DNA of 36,083 bases from CALARM01 sp964431735 (GTDB lineage Bacteria; Vulcanimicrobiota; SpSt-956; JAKJGF01). Both the position numbers and the translations under genes were made by a program. The notes under the pieces are model-generated. The model was not told the DNA's origin. It did no database searches and worked only from the letters and a program-made list of their open reading frames with translations. The DNA lies in NCBI GenBank assembly GCA_964431735.1, contig CAYSLJ010000068.1:1-36083 (forward strand), in the 5' to 3' direction. Positions 7,344 to 16,615 of the stretch are shown piece after piece (position 1 is the stretch's first letter; the number at the start of each line of letters is the position of its first letter).

Positions 7344-8322
7344 GAGCATTTCCTACATCTCTTAAAGGAGGTGCTTCTGAAGAACATTCTGGCATGACCT
7401 GAGGACATCTTGGATGGAAAGGGCATCCCGGAGGAGGATTTAAGGGACTCGGTACATCTCCCTGAAGTATAATTCTTTTGCTTTTCTGTTTCGGGTCCGG
7501 TACAGGGTTTGCAGAAAGAAGGGCTTTTGTATAGGGGTGAAGAGGATTTTTAAATAATTCTTCCGATGTTGCACTTTCTACCATTTTTCCCAGATACATA
7601 ACCATGATACGGTTTGAAATATGTTTTACCACCGAAAGGCCATGGGCTATAAAAAGATAGGAAAGATCGAGCTGTTCCCTGAGATCTATAAGGAGATTTA
7701 TTACCTGTGCCTGAACGGAAACATCAAGAGCCGATACGGGTTCATCGCATACTATAAAAGAAGGATTGAGGGCAATAGCTCTTGCGATACCGATTCTCTG
7801 ACGCTGGCCTCCTGAAAATTCATGGGGATAACGGTTTATATATTTCGGAGAAAGTCCTACTTTTTCCAGTAATTCCGCTACCTTGTCTTCTTTTTCTTTA
7901 CCCTTTGCTATACCGTGTACAGTAAGGGATTCTCCCACTATATCCATGACAGTTTTTCTCGGATTTAACGATGAATATGGATCCTGAAAGATTATCTGCA
8001 TATTTCTGCGGAATTTGCGCAGTTCTTCCCCTTTGAGTTTCATAACATCTTTGCCTTTAAAGTTTATCTCTCCTTCTGTAGGTTCTATAAGACGCAACAC
8101 ACTTCTTCCTACAGTTGTCTTTCCACAGCCGGATTCTCCTACAACGCCAAGGGTTTCACCTTCGTTCAGATAGAAGGACACATTGTCAACAGCTTTTACA
8201 TTGGCTACGACTCTGGAAAAAATTCCGGCAGTTACGGGGAAATATTTCTTTAGATTCTTTACTTCAAGAATTATATTACTTTTGTTCTTTTCTTTTATTT
8301 TCACTGTCGCTTTTGAATCCAT
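7318..8322 (-). CDS. oppF: oligopeptide ABC transporter ATPase OppF-type
   Basis: It pairs with OppD to hydrolyse ATP for peptide uptake. Walker A GESGCGKT is at residues 62-69, the Q-loop is QDPYSSLNPR, the signature is FSGGQRQR and Walker B is FIVCDEPVSALD. The H-loop reads IAHGLSVV, so the usual Asp after the catalytic His is Gly. The C-terminal cysteine motif GCPFHPRCPQVMPEC and a terminal IC are present. PYSSLNPR and the RGC-like C terminus are OppF hallmarks. GAGG precedes ATG 8322 at good spacing. A type C heptamer repeat fills the gap to oppD upstream. Confidence 0.92.
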   Translation of the reverse strand: MDSKATVKIKEKNKSNIILEVKNLKKYFPVTAGIFSRVVANVKAVDNVSFYLNEGETLGVVGESGCGKTTVGRSVLRLIEPTEGEINFKGKDVMKLKGEELRKFRRNMQIIFQDPYSSLNPRKTVMDIVGESLTVHGIAKGKEKEDKVAELLEKVGLSPKYINRYPHEFSGGQRQRIGIARAIALNPSFIVCDEPVSALDVSVQAQVINLLIDLREQLDLSYLFIAHGLSVVKHISNRIMVMYLGKMVESATSEELFKNPLHPYTKALLSANPVPDPKQKSKRIILQGDVPSPLNPPPGCPFHPRCPQVMPECSSEAPPLRDVGNAHVYICHLR

Positions 8323-8335
8323 AATAACCTCTTTA

Positions 8336-8367
8336 TCAGTGATCAGTGATCAGTAATCAGTGATCAG
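8336..8367 (-). repeat. type C heptamer repeat
   Basis: Four to five AGTGATC/AGTAATC heptamers lie in the gap between oppD (9395-8412) and oppF (8322), in phase with each other. Confidence 0.75.
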
Positions 8368-8411
8368 TTTAATAATTTCTCTTCAATTAATAATTTTTCG
8401 TTTTTAAAGAA

Positions 8412-9395
8412 TTATTTTTCATTGAGCCAGCATGCCGAGAAGTGTTCTTTCCCCACTTCAAAGTAAGGAGGTTCTTTTTCTTTACAGATATCCATTACAT
8501 GATTACATCTTGTATTAAATTTACATCCTACAGGAAAATCCAGAGGATTGGGAACCATACCGCGAATAGGCTCTAATTGTTTCTGTTCCACATGAATTTT
8601 AGGGAGTGAATTAAAAAGTCCTATTGTATAGGGATGTTTCGGATTTTCAAATAATTCGTTTACTTCTGCTGTTTCCACGCATTTACTTGCATACATGACA
8701 ACCACTCTGTGAGCCATTTCGGCTATTACTCCCAGATCATGTGTTATAAGGAGAATTGACATTCCGTATTCTGCCTGAAGGCTTCTCAACAGATCCAGTA
8801 TCTGAGCCTGTATTGTCACATCCAGGGCAGTTGTAGGTTCGTCTGCTATGAGCAGTTCAGGATTGCATGACAGAGCCATTGCAATCATAACCCTCTGTTT
8901 CATACCTCCTGACATTTGATGGGGATAATCGTCTACTCTGACCTCCGGTGAAGGAATTCCGACTTTTGCAAGCATTTCTATCGTTCTGGTTCTTGCCTGG
9001 GCGTAATCCATTTTAAGATGAAGTGCTATAGCTTCCTGTATCTGATCTCCTACTGTATAAACAGGATTGAGACTTGTCATAGGTTCCTGAAATATAACGG
9101 AAATCTCGTTGCCTCTGATTTTTCTCATTTCTGCTTCGGAGATTTTTGTCAGATCTTTACCTTTAAAGATAATTTCTCCACCTGCAATCTTTCCCGGAGG
9201 CTGTGGGATCAGTCTCATAATAGACATAGCCGTTACGGATTTCCCGCATCCGCTCTCACCTACGATACCCAGTGTTTCACCTTTATAAATATCATAGGAA
9301 ACATCATTTACAGATTTAACAACACCTGCATCTGTATAAAAATAAGTATGTAATTTCTTTAATTCTATAATTTTTTCTCCGGACTGTTCAGCCAA
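8412..9395 (-). CDS. oppD: oligopeptide ABC transporter ATPase OppD-type
   Basis: This 327-residue ATPase has Walker A GESGCGKS at residues 46-53, Q-loop QEPMTSLNP, signature MSGGMKQR, Walker B LLIADEPTTALD and H-loop ITHDLG. The C-terminal oligopeptide-transporter extension has the cysteine set GCKFNTRCNHVMDIC and SAC. The start is a TTG with GGAG nine bases upstream. No in-frame ATG is near. It follows the permease gene by about 50 bp containing a short type A repeat and precedes oppF in the usual Opp order. Confidence 0.92.
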   Translation of the reverse strand: MAEQSGEKIIELKKLHTYFYTDAGVVKSVNDVSYDIYKGETLGIVGESGCGKSVTAMSIMRLIPQPPGKIAGGEIIFKGKDLTKISEAEMRKIRGNEISVIFQEPMTSLNPVYTVGDQIQEAIALHLKMDYAQARTRTIEMLAKVGIPSPEVRVDDYPHQMSGGMKQRVMIAMALSCNPELLIADEPTTALDVTIQAQILDLLRSLQAEYGMSILLITHDLGVIAEMAHRVVVMYASKCVETAEVNELFENPKHPYTIGLFNSLPKIHVEQKQLEPIRGMVPNPLDFPVGCKFNTRCNHVMDICKEKEPPYFEVGKEHFSACWLNEK

Positions 9396-9445
9396 TTATT
9401 TCAACTCCTGATATAAACGTGACGCGTGACGCGTAAAAATCCTCT

Positions 9446-10696
9446 TTACTGTCTTAACCTGGGATCAAGGGCATCTCTGAGTGCTTCTCCTACTAGATTA
9501 AATATAAAGACCACAAAAAATATGGCTACACCCGGTGAAAATATGAGCCATAATTTACCTTCTACTCTTCCTACATTCAGAATTTCACCCCAGCTCGGTG
9601 CAGAAGGATCTCCGAGACCCAGAAAAGAAAGACTGGATTCAGTAAGTATTGCCGATGCTATACCGAATGTGGCAGACACCAGCACTGGAGCCATTGCATT
9701 TGGAAGGATGTGACTGAACATAATTTTTGTTCTGCTTATGCCCAGTGCTATGGCTGCCTGAACATAGTCCATATTTTTAAGTTTCAGAAATTCTGCCCTT
9801 ACCAGTCTTGCCACACCTGTCCAGTGGGTTATGCCTATTACAAACATTATATGGAATATAGATCTTTTCTCTATAAAGGAGACCACTGTAAGTATTAAAA
9901 AGAAAGACGGGAAACATATCATTACTTCTATAAATCGGGAAATCCACAGATCCACTCTGCCTCCGAAATAGCCTGCAATTGAGCCGAGAATAATACCTAT
10001 GGTCACGTAGATTGATACTGCAACAACACCTATGGTCATAGATATTCTTGTTCCGTAAACCATTCTGACAAAAACATCTCTTCCTTCTTTATCTGTGCCA
10101 AGCCAGTGTTTTTCACCGGGAGGCCGGGGATGCTGTTCCGTCTGATCCCCTTCTCTGTATGAATATCTCAGCACAGGGAATAAGCATGAGTAATTCTCTC
10201 CATTTGCTTTAAGCTCTTCTATTTTCCCTTTATAATCTACAATAGGACGGTTATAAGGAATAAATGTCATTATAACAAACATCAATAGCTGGGCTAATAT
10301 AAAACCTTTAAATAGTTTTCCCTTTACATATTTAAAATGCTCTTTTGTCATATAAGAAACTATTAAGTATATGGCAATAAATAGAGGGCTCAGCACCATA
10401 AGTAGATTGAAAAATATATCTACGCCGCTTTCAAAATAATTCCTGTTAAAAAGTGCTCCCAGGAATGGATAATCGGTCTTACCCTGGCAGGAGAAATAAA
10501 AAGGCTGATTCATTGAAATAAGAGGGCTGTATACTGCAACAAGGAGGAATAAAAGTATACACCACAGACCGACAATGGCAATCTTATTTTTTCTTAACTG
10601 TCCCCATACTACTTCCCAGTAGCTTACTTTTTCATATTTAGGTTCCGACTTTATGTCATTCTTTTCAGTTTCTTTACCCTGCTTATTTATATTGTA
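9446..10696 (-). CDS. oppC: oligopeptide ABC transporter permease OppC-type, start disrupted or non-canonical
   Basis: The permease half carries the EAA loop GISRTKIMFSHILPN and the OppC signature HWLGTDKEGRDVFVRMVYG. The coding frame clearly extends upstream of the first standard start (ATG 10513). It reads SYWEVVWGQLRKNKIAIVGL and a first membrane helix, typical of OppC N termini, back to an in-frame TGA at 10699. No ATG, GTG or TTG lies in that extension. A GTG at 10716 in another frame gives MKQKVVDTI before stopping at 10687, so a single-base shift near 10690 would supply a normal start. Either the gene is frameshifted, uses an ATA/ATT start, or the sequence has an error. An insert between helices 1 and 2 has two extra hydrophobic segments and resembles YejE-type permeases (MNQPFYFSCQGKTDYPFL). 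Confidence 0.8.
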   Translation of the reverse strand, partial: YNINKQGKETEKNDIKSEPKYEKVSYWEVVWGQLRKNKIAIVGLWCILLFLLVAVYSPLISMNQPFYFSCQGKTDYPFLGALFNRNYFESGVDIFFNLLMVLSPLFIAIYLIVSYMTKEHFKYVKGKLFKGFILAQLLMFVIMTFIPYNRPIVDYKGKIEELKANGENYSCLFPVLRYSYREGDQTEQHPRPPGEKHWLGTDKEGRDVFVRMVYGTRISMTIGVVAVSIYVTIGIILGSIAGYFGGRVDLWISRFIEVMICFPSFFLILTVVSFIEKRSIFHIMFVIGITHWTGVARLVRAEFLKLKNMDYVQAAIALGISRTKIMFSHILPNAMAPVLVSATFGIASAILTESSLSFLGLGDPSAPSWGEILNVGRVEGKLWLIFSPGVAIFFVVFIFNLVGEALRDALDPRLRQ

Positions 10697-10712
10697 TCAA
10701 CCACTTTCTGTT

Positions 10713-10745
10713 TCACGCGTTACGCGTCACGCGTTACGCGTCACG
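10713..10745. repeat. type A heptamer repeat in oppB-oppC gap
   Basis: CGTTACG and CGTCACG units alternate directly after the oppB stop and directly before the problematic 5' end of oppC. The GTG codon that could start oppC (10716) lies at the edge of this repeat. Confidence 0.8.
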
Positions 10746-10748
10746 ATT

Positions 10749-12194
10749 TTATTTAAATGAAATTCTCGGATCTACGAGAGAATAGGTAATATCGGAAATC
10801 AACAATCCTACAAGTAAGAGAGTGGCAGATATAAGCTGTACTCCCATTATTGTATTATAGTCTCTGTTGAAAATCGCATTTATTGTAAGGGTTCCCATAC
10901 CGGGAATACCGAATATATATTCTATGATAACAGAACCGCTTATAACAACGGGAAGAAGTGTTCCCAGCAGTGTAACTATAGGAATCATACCGTTTCTTAC
11001 TGCATGTTTTCCTATAACGACAAATTCCGATAAACCTTTGGCTCTTGCAGTTCTTATATAGTCAGATCTTATTACTTCGAGAAGTCCTGCTCTTGCGTAA
11101 CGGGATAATGAAGCAAAGGAAGCATAGGTCATACAGATTATAGGCAATACGAGATGCCATATGACGTCTTTTATTTGCTCCAGTGTTGTCATCTGAGATG
11201 CTTCACGGCTTATAAAGCCACCTGTAGGAAATAGCTGTATATATCCTCCACCCTGAGAAAAATATGTGAGAAGCATTGTGGCTACAAAAAAGCTCGGTAG
11301 AGAATAAAGAAGGAATAAAACCACACTTATTGTTCTGTCATAGACGGTATTCTGTTTTACTGCTGCAAAAATACCAAGAGGTATTGAGATTATATAGGCT
11401 ATAAATACTGCAGACACAGAAAGGCTGAGAGAATATTTCAGTTTGCTCAATATGGTTTTTATAACAGGCTGTTTGTCTACATGAGAAACGCCGAAATCAA
11501 GGTGAATCAGGTTCCACCAGTATCTGGCAAATCTTGTATCCAGGAAAAATATATTTAATTTCTGGGCAAAAGAATATTCATAACGGCTTTTATTTTTTTT
11601 ATACCATTCTGTCCACTTATTTATAATTTCCTTCTGTTCTTCTTCTCCTGCATCAGGCGAAAAGGTAAGGCCGGAAAGATACAGATTTTCCGCGTCAATT
11701 TCTTTATTTAAAGCTTTTGTTTTTTCGTCAATCTCGGTCGCATAAGGATTTATTATTCTTCTCCGGGCATTTTGAGACAGATATGTTACTGAAATATATC
11801 TCAACTCTGGCTTCTGTGTTTCTTCTATTATTTTAATTAAATGAGGAACTGCATATTGTCCGTAATCTTCCAGAGTATCCTGGGCTTTAATTATATATTT
11901 TGACGGAGTTTTTTTATCTTCGTTTAAAATCTGTTTTAAATATTTTTCTATCTCTTCTTTACTGAGGGAAAATCTGGTATTGAAGATTATGGGTTTGTCC
12001 AGATTAAATTGCTGTTTAAATATCAGATAGGCCTGTCTTTTCGCCCCTCCTCCGTCTCCGGATTCACCTTCTGCACTCAATAACTCTCCTCCCGGTTTAC
12101 CGGGAGCAAGATTGAGTATGAGAAATATAATAAGAGATATGGAAAAAAAAGTTGGTATCATTAAGAGAACTCTCTTGATAATATAAGTCTGCAA
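10749..12194 (-). CDS. oppB: oligopeptide ABC transporter permease OppB-type with HEAT-like insert
   Basis: The inner-membrane permease forms the translocation path with OppC. It begins with the canonical helix YIIKRVLLMIPTFFSISLIIF and ends with the membrane core, the EAA loop ARAKGLSEFVVIGKHAVRNG and VDPRISFK. It has 481 residues against about 310 for typical OppB. The extra part lies between FNLDKPIIF and RYWWNLIHLDFG, in the external loop after helix 1. It includes a HEAT-like repeat (YGQYAVPHLIKIIEE, then ELRYISVTYLSQNA). The start is TTG, immediately after the TAA of the binding-protein gene, with GGAGG seven bases upstream inside that gene, so translation is coupled. Confidence 0.9.
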   Translation of the reverse strand: MQTYIIKRVLLMIPTFFSISLIIFLILNLAPGKPGGELLSAEGESGDGGGAKRQAYLIFKQQFNLDKPIIFNTRFSLSKEEIEKYLKQILNEDKKTPSKYIIKAQDTLEDYGQYAVPHLIKIIEETQKPELRYISVTYLSQNARRRIINPYATEIDEKTKALNKEIDAENLYLSGLTFSPDAGEEEQKEIINKWTEWYKKNKSRYEYSFAQKLNIFFLDTRFARYWWNLIHLDFGVSHVDKQPVIKTILSKLKYSLSLSVSAVFIAYIISIPLGIFAAVKQNTVYDRTISVVLFLLYSLPSFFVATMLLTYFSQGGGYIQLFPTGGFISREASQMTTLEQIKDVIWHLVLPIICMTYASFASLSRYARAGLLEVIRSDYIRTARAKGLSEFVVIGKHAVRNGMIPIVTLLGTLLPVVISGSVIIEYIFGIPGMGTLTINAIFNRDYNTIMGVQLISATLLLVGLLISDITYSLVDPRISFK

Positions 12195-14177
12195 TTATTT
12201 TCCTCCTGCTTTGCCTGCATCTCTGTCCACATACCATGGAAGAGAATCTGCATGTGGTCTTAGTTTTTGAAAGATTACCCTCTTTACATAATCCTGCCAG
12301 GTATAAACTGCCATCTGGGAACAGAAAAATGTATAGGGAGATTCTTCATGAATAATCTCATGAAGTTTATGATATATATCCAGTCTTTTCTCCATATCAA
12401 AGGTAGCTCTCAGTTCTTCTATGAGTTTATCTGCTTCTTTATTCCGAAATCCCACTCTGTTTGAACTTTTTGGCACTTCTGCCTGAGAAGAATGCCATAT
12501 CTGATAGGGATCCTGTTCCCATGGCATGGTCCATGCTCCTGTATAAGCATCGAATTCTTTGTCTTCCATTTTTTTCTGCATTACCGCCCAGTCAAGGGTC
12601 TGTATATTCATTTTTACGCCTATTTTCAGAAGATCTTCTTTATATATATTACAGGCTGCTTTCCATTCAGGACTTCTCCCAAAGGCTAAGAGGGAAAATT
12701 CAAATTCTTTTGTCTCACCTTTTATATCCTTTTCCAGGATACCATCATTATCAATATCTTTCCACCCTGCTTCAGAGAGGAGTTTTTTTGCCGTATTCAG
12801 ATTGAATTCATAGGGTTTTATATTTTTATTGTAACAGGGACTTTTTACAAAGAAAGGACCTGTTGTTATTTCTCCCAGTCCGAGAAATACATTGGCAAGG
12901 ATATCTTTTGCATTGAAGGCATGGCTCATAGCTTTTCTTACCTTTTTATCAGAGAAAAGATAATTATCAGCATTCCAGCCTATGTAGGAATAAGATGAAG
13001 CAAGATACTTCTCATTATGAATCTGTCCGTTTTTAAAGGGGGAGCCCTCTTTCCCATTAAGGATTTCTTCTCTGTATTGAGTTGAATTCAGACCGACAAA
13101 ATCAAGTTCCCCGCTTTTCATTTTAAGTACATTCTGCACCGTATCACCGTATATAAGCCATTCGATATTTTTTATGGCAGGTTTTTCTCCATAGTAATAT
13201 TCATTTCTTCTGAGTTTTATGGAAACTCCCGGTTCATAGGAAACAAATTCATAAGGGCCGCAGCCGATAAACTTCATATTATACCAGTGTTCATTGAATT
13301 TAAGGCCAAGATTTTCTTTCGGGTAAGGTTTCCCGTCTTCATCGTATCCATAGATAAATTCAGGTATTGGAGCAAAGCCAAGGGTGAAATTTATGGAGTT
13401 ATAAGTCTTTTTCTTCCATCTGAATACTACCGTATAATCATCTATGATTTTGCAATATTCCATGTCCTGATAATAATTACGTTTGGCCGCACATTCTACC
13501 TGTGGATTCAATATAATATCTACTGTAAATTTTACATCTTTTGCAGTAACATAATGATCTCCTTTAAGCCATTCATAGCGCGGATTAGACCAGTTTACCG
13601 CAGGTTTATGCCATTTTACGCCTTTTTTTAGATATATTGTATATTCTTTATAATCATCTGTTATTTCTATTCTTTCTGCCAGGGCAGGTTTCCATAAAAG
13701 GGGGTTGCCTCTGTGATTTGTGGCAAAATATTCCTGACAGTAATTCTTTACACTTTCTGTAAGACTGCCGTCATTTACTGTTTCGGGATTAAAACCTTTT
13801 GGGTCTGTACCGTAATATCTTACAATAGTGCCGTCTCTTTTTGCTTCAGGCGGGGTAAGCACAAAATCTGTCTCTTCTATAAGGTAATTTTTGACCTCAG
13901 GATGAAGCCATTTACGTGTTTCTTTCTGAGCGTTTTTAACATCCCCTGTTTTTTCGCCTGTTTTAACCGTAATACCTGATTTAATGGATTCATTGAGATT
14001 TTCTATAGCCAGATGCAGTTCTTTGTTTGTTTCAAGTATAGCCTCAACTTTACCTGACTGTTCTACGAGACGTTTTTCCATATTATTAATCTGAAGGATA
14101 TTGATTCCGAAGAGAAGTACAAAGAAAAAGAGAAGTAAAACTTTTATGATGTCTAAAGTAAGATTGGTTTTATTCAT
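12195..14177 (-). CDS. oppA: extracellular solute-binding protein family 5, membrane-anchored (OppA-like)
   Basis: The binding protein captures peptides for the permease encoded just downstream. Family features are IVRYYGTDPKGFNPETVNDG, KEYTIYLKKGVKWHKP, the central domain IKLRRNEYYYGEKP and the helix region KVRKAMSHAFNAKDIL. The N terminus has a hydrophobic segment (about residues 8-28) followed by a coiled-coil linker, with no lipobox cysteine, so it appears tethered by an uncleaved helix. It has about 660 residues, longer than standard OppA (about 540). ATG 14177 is preceded by GGGGGGC. An ATG four codons earlier has no site. Its stop abuts the oppB start. Confidence 0.9.
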   Translation of the reverse strand: MNKTNLTLDIIKVLLLFFFVLLFGINILQINNMEKRLVEQSGKVEAILETNKELHLAIENLNESIKSGITVKTGEKTGDVKNAQKETRKWLHPEVKNYLIEETDFVLTPPEAKRDGTIVRYYGTDPKGFNPETVNDGSLTESVKNYCQEYFATNHRGNPLLWKPALAERIEITDDYKEYTIYLKKGVKWHKPAVNWSNPRYEWLKGDHYVTAKDVKFTVDIILNPQVECAAKRNYYQDMEYCKIIDDYTVVFRWKKKTYNSINFTLGFAPIPEFIYGYDEDGKPYPKENLGLKFNEHWYNMKFIGCGPYEFVSYEPGVSIKLRRNEYYYGEKPAIKNIEWLIYGDTVQNVLKMKSGELDFVGLNSTQYREEILNGKEGSPFKNGQIHNEKYLASSYSYIGWNADNYLFSDKKVRKAMSHAFNAKDILANVFLGLGEITTGPFFVKSPCYNKNIKPYEFNLNTAKKLLSEAGWKDIDNDGILEKDIKGETKEFEFSLLAFGRSPEWKAACNIYKEDLLKIGVKMNIQTLDWAVMQKKMEDKEFDAYTGAWTMPWEQDPYQIWHSSQAEVPKSSNRVGFRNKEADKLIEELRATFDMEKRLDIYHKLHEIIHEESPYTFFCSQMAVYTWQDYVKRVIFQKLRPHADSLPWYVDRDAGKAGGK

Positions 14178-14243
14178 AATGCCCCCCATAAAATTTTAAT
14201 TAAGTGAGAAATATTCTTTACAAAACCCTTTTTTCCTGCTAAA

Positions 14244-14882
14244 CTATCTTTTTTTCTTATTTCTTTTTGTTTTCTTCCTGTTTTTCTTTAATTCTCTCTT
14301 TTCCGATAGAATTTTTAATCTCTCCTTTATGAGATTATTCTCAGGCTGAATCTTCAGGGCTTTTTTATAAAAAAGTTTTGCTCCTTCAGATCGTTCAAAT
14401 TTTTCACATACTTCTCCCAGTTTGAGAAGTGCTTCTATGTCATCAGGATTTTCTTCTATTATTTTCATGTAAATCTTAAGACCTTCTCCCAGATCTCCAA
14501 GATTTAAATAAAGATCTCCGAGATTTTTCCTGGCAGTCAGATTTTTCGGTTCAATAACGACGGATTCTTTAAGATAATATAGAGCTTTTTCTTTATTTCC
14601 TTCATTCAGATAGAGCACACCCAGATCATTACAGGCCATGCTGTGGCGGGGATTTGCTTCAAGGAAACCTTCAAGACAGTTAATGGCTTCTGAATATTTC
14701 CATTCTCTTACAAGTCTCATGGCATTTTCATATGTATATTCGGAAGACGTATCTCTGTTCCTTTCACCGGTAATTAAAAGTCCTCCTGTAATAGCTTTTT
14801 TTTCAGGTTTCGGAGGAATGGATTTTATTATATGATCAAGTTCCTGCAATAAATCAGATATTCTGTCATTATTTTTGTCCAT
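14244..14882 (-). CDS. TPR repeat protein with lysine-rich tail
   Basis: About four tetratricopeptide repeats occupy residues 50-190. Their consensus is visible in ACNDLGVLYLNEGNKEKALYY, NLGDLYLNLGDLGEGLKIY and LKLGEVCEKFERSEGAKLFY. The last 20 residues are almost all Lys, Arg and Asn, a possible nucleic-acid or membrane-surface contact. No signal peptide is seen, so it is probably cytoplasmic. It lies between two solute-binding protein genes on the same strand, 66 bp before the oppA-like gene, and AAGGA lies upstream of ATG 14882. TPR proteins are scaffolds. The partner is unknown. Confidence 0.82.
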   Translation of the reverse strand: MDKNNDRISDLLQELDHIIKSIPPKPEKKAITGGLLITGERNRDTSSEYTYENAMRLVREWKYSEAINCLEGFLEANPRHSMACNDLGVLYLNEGNKEKALYYLKESVVIEPKNLTARKNLGDLYLNLGDLGEGLKIYMKIIEENPDDIEALLKLGEVCEKFERSEGAKLFYKKALKIQPENNLIKERLKILSEKRELKKNRKKTKRNKKKR

Positions 14883-14909
14883 AGTTTACATTCCTTTCTG
14901 TGAAATATA

Positions 14910-14968
14910 GTGAATAGTGAGTAGTGAGTAGTGAGTGGTATGGTTATTACTCACTACTCACTATTCAC
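14910..14968 (-). terminator. 21-bp inverted type B heptamer hairpin
   Basis: GTGAATA/GTGAGTA units at 14910-14930 are perfectly complementary to 14948-14968 with a 17-nt loop. The element overlaps the stop codon of the lipoprotein gene (TGA at 14967-14965) and could attenuate transcription before the TPR gene. It lacks a clear T run on the minus strand. Confidence 0.5.
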
Positions 14969-16542
14969 TCTTTAATTTTCCATTTACAAAAATCCCGGTA
15001 AAAATCAAAATATCTCCTCTCTGTTTCTTCCGGTATGCCTATTCTCCTGTTTGACGCAACAAGTTTATTAATACTGTAAAGATAAACTGCAGGTAAATCT
15101 TCTGCTATGATTGATTGTACTTTATAATAAATCTCTTTTCTCTTTTTTTTATCTGATTCCCTCCGTCCGAGAAATAAAAGTTTATCTATTTCCTTATTTG
15201 AATAAGAACCGTAATTACCGCGATCGGGGCCTATAGATGAATGAAAATAAAAGGTTAGATTTTCAGGATCCGTCCCTTCTCCTGCCATGTCAATACACCA
15301 GGTGTCATGAGAGCCGGAACAGAGTTCATTTATAAATTCATTTTTTTCCATAAAAACAGTATCCACTGCAATGCCAGTTTCCAGAAGATTCTGCTGAATT
15401 ATGGTAACGACCCTTTCTCTTAATCTGTCTCCTTTATTTGTTGCAAGTTTAAAATAAAATATTTTTCCATCTTTTTCTAGGAAACCATTTTTCCCTCTGT
15501 GCCATCCTGCTTCATTCATTAATGTTTCTGATTTTTTCAGAGAAAAGGGATATCTTTTCACATTTCTGTTATACCAGTCGGTCATAAAAGGATTAACAGG
15601 TCCTGTTGAAATAGAGCCCAGACCCCGTAACAGATGGGCGACTATTATATTACGACCAATAGAATAACTTATAGCTTCTCTGACTCTTCTGTCACGAAAC
15701 AGTTCAGATTTGAAATTAAAACCCATGACGGTAAAACTCTGACCCGGATAATTGTAGCAAACAAAATCTCTGTTTTTTATTTCAGTATATTGTTCCACAG
15801 AAATATTATCCATTAAATCTATCTGGCCTGATAAAAAATCGTGCCATACAGATTCCTGGTTTACATATATTCTGAAACATATATTTTTTATATGACCGGG
15901 ATTTTTCCGATAATGTTCATTTCTTGAAAGATAAATGGCTTTATCAGTGAATTTCTTTAATATATAATTACCGCAACCTGAAGGTTGCTTTGAATTTTTT
16001 ATTATGCTCTGTTCCGATACGGGATAGACAGAGGTTAACATTACCGGAAAAGGGGAATATGGTTCATTCAGAAATACACTGAAACTATATTCGTCATCTC
16101 TTTGAATTTTATTGACAGTCCTGAGTTTCTCAGAAAAAAAAGGAGATTTTTCACGATCTCTGAGATAGTTCAGTGTTGCAATAATATCATTTGTTTTCAG
16201 ATATTCTCCGTCAGACCACATAACATTTCTGTTAACTTTAAAGGTCCATATGAGGCCATCGGGAGAGCAGTTCCACTGCTGAATTATATTCGGTATTATT
16301 TCTCCCCCTTCATTCACGTCCAGGAGAGGTTCAAAAAGGAATTTTATAATTTTTGCAGATTCGCTGTCATAGGCCTGCAGGGGATTTAAAGAAATATTTT
16401 TTCTATAGAGAGGCAAAAAAATTGTATCTTTTTTATCAAAAACTCCGGGGTTTTTACAGGACGGAATAAATAATAAGGTCAGAAAAAGAAAAAAGATACA
16501 GGTAACCTTAATGAAAGGTGAAACAAATTGTAAGATTTTCAT
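14965..16542 (-). CDS. solute-binding protein family 5 lipoprotein (peptide-binding)
   Basis: This 525-residue periplasmic or surface lipoprotein has a hydrophobic signal (residues 10-28) ending FIPSC, with the lipobox cysteine at 29. The family 5 pattern follows: LPLYRKNISLNPLQAYDSES, FEPLLDVNEGGEIIPNI, GLIWTFKVNRNVMWSDGEYL and the conserved RRVREAISYSIGRNII. It likely feeds peptides to the same Opp permease as the downstream anchored binding protein and may give a second substrate range (inference). It is the first gene of the transporter operon, under a good promoter at 16581-16608. The ribosome-binding site is weak. The TGA stop is supplied by a type B repeat. Confidence 0.88.
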   Translation of the reverse strand: MKILQFVSPFIKVTCIFFLFLTLLFIPSCKNPGVFDKKDTIFLPLYRKNISLNPLQAYDSESAKIIKFLFEPLLDVNEGGEIIPNIIQQWNCSPDGLIWTFKVNRNVMWSDGEYLKTNDIIATLNYLRDREKSPFFSEKLRTVNKIQRDDEYSFSVFLNEPYSPFPVMLTSVYPVSEQSIIKNSKQPSGCGNYILKKFTDKAIYLSRNEHYRKNPGHIKNICFRIYVNQESVWHDFLSGQIDLMDNISVEQYTEIKNRDFVCYNYPGQSFTVMGFNFKSELFRDRRVREAISYSIGRNIIVAHLLRGLGSISTGPVNPFMTDWYNRNVKRYPFSLKKSETLMNEAGWHRGKNGFLEKDGKIFYFKLATNKGDRLRERVVTIIQQNLLETGIAVDTVFMEKNEFINELCSGSHDTWCIDMAGEGTDPENLTFYFHSSIGPDRGNYGSYSNKEIDKLLFLGRRESDKKKRKEIYYKVQSIIAEDLPAVYLYSINKLVASNRRIGIPEETERRYFDFYRDFCKWKIKE

Positions 16543-16580
16543 CTTTTGCTGTGACCACTCTGGCTATGACTGTTAGTTAA

Positions 16581-16608
16581 AATGTATAGGAATGTTCATT
16601 TTTGTCAA
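16581..16608 (-). promoter_or_regulatory. sigma70-type promoter of the peptide transporter operon
   Basis: On the minus strand a perfect TTGACA (16608-16603) is followed after 16 bp by TACATT (16586-16581). Transcription would start near 16574, about 32 nt before the lipoprotein gene. Confidence 0.65.
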
Positions 16609-16615
16609 ATAATCC

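Noticed and set aside
13287..13979. Forward open frames inside the OppA-like gene
   Set aside because: They lie antisense to a well-supported binding-protein gene and read as aromatic-rich nonsense with no initiation signals.
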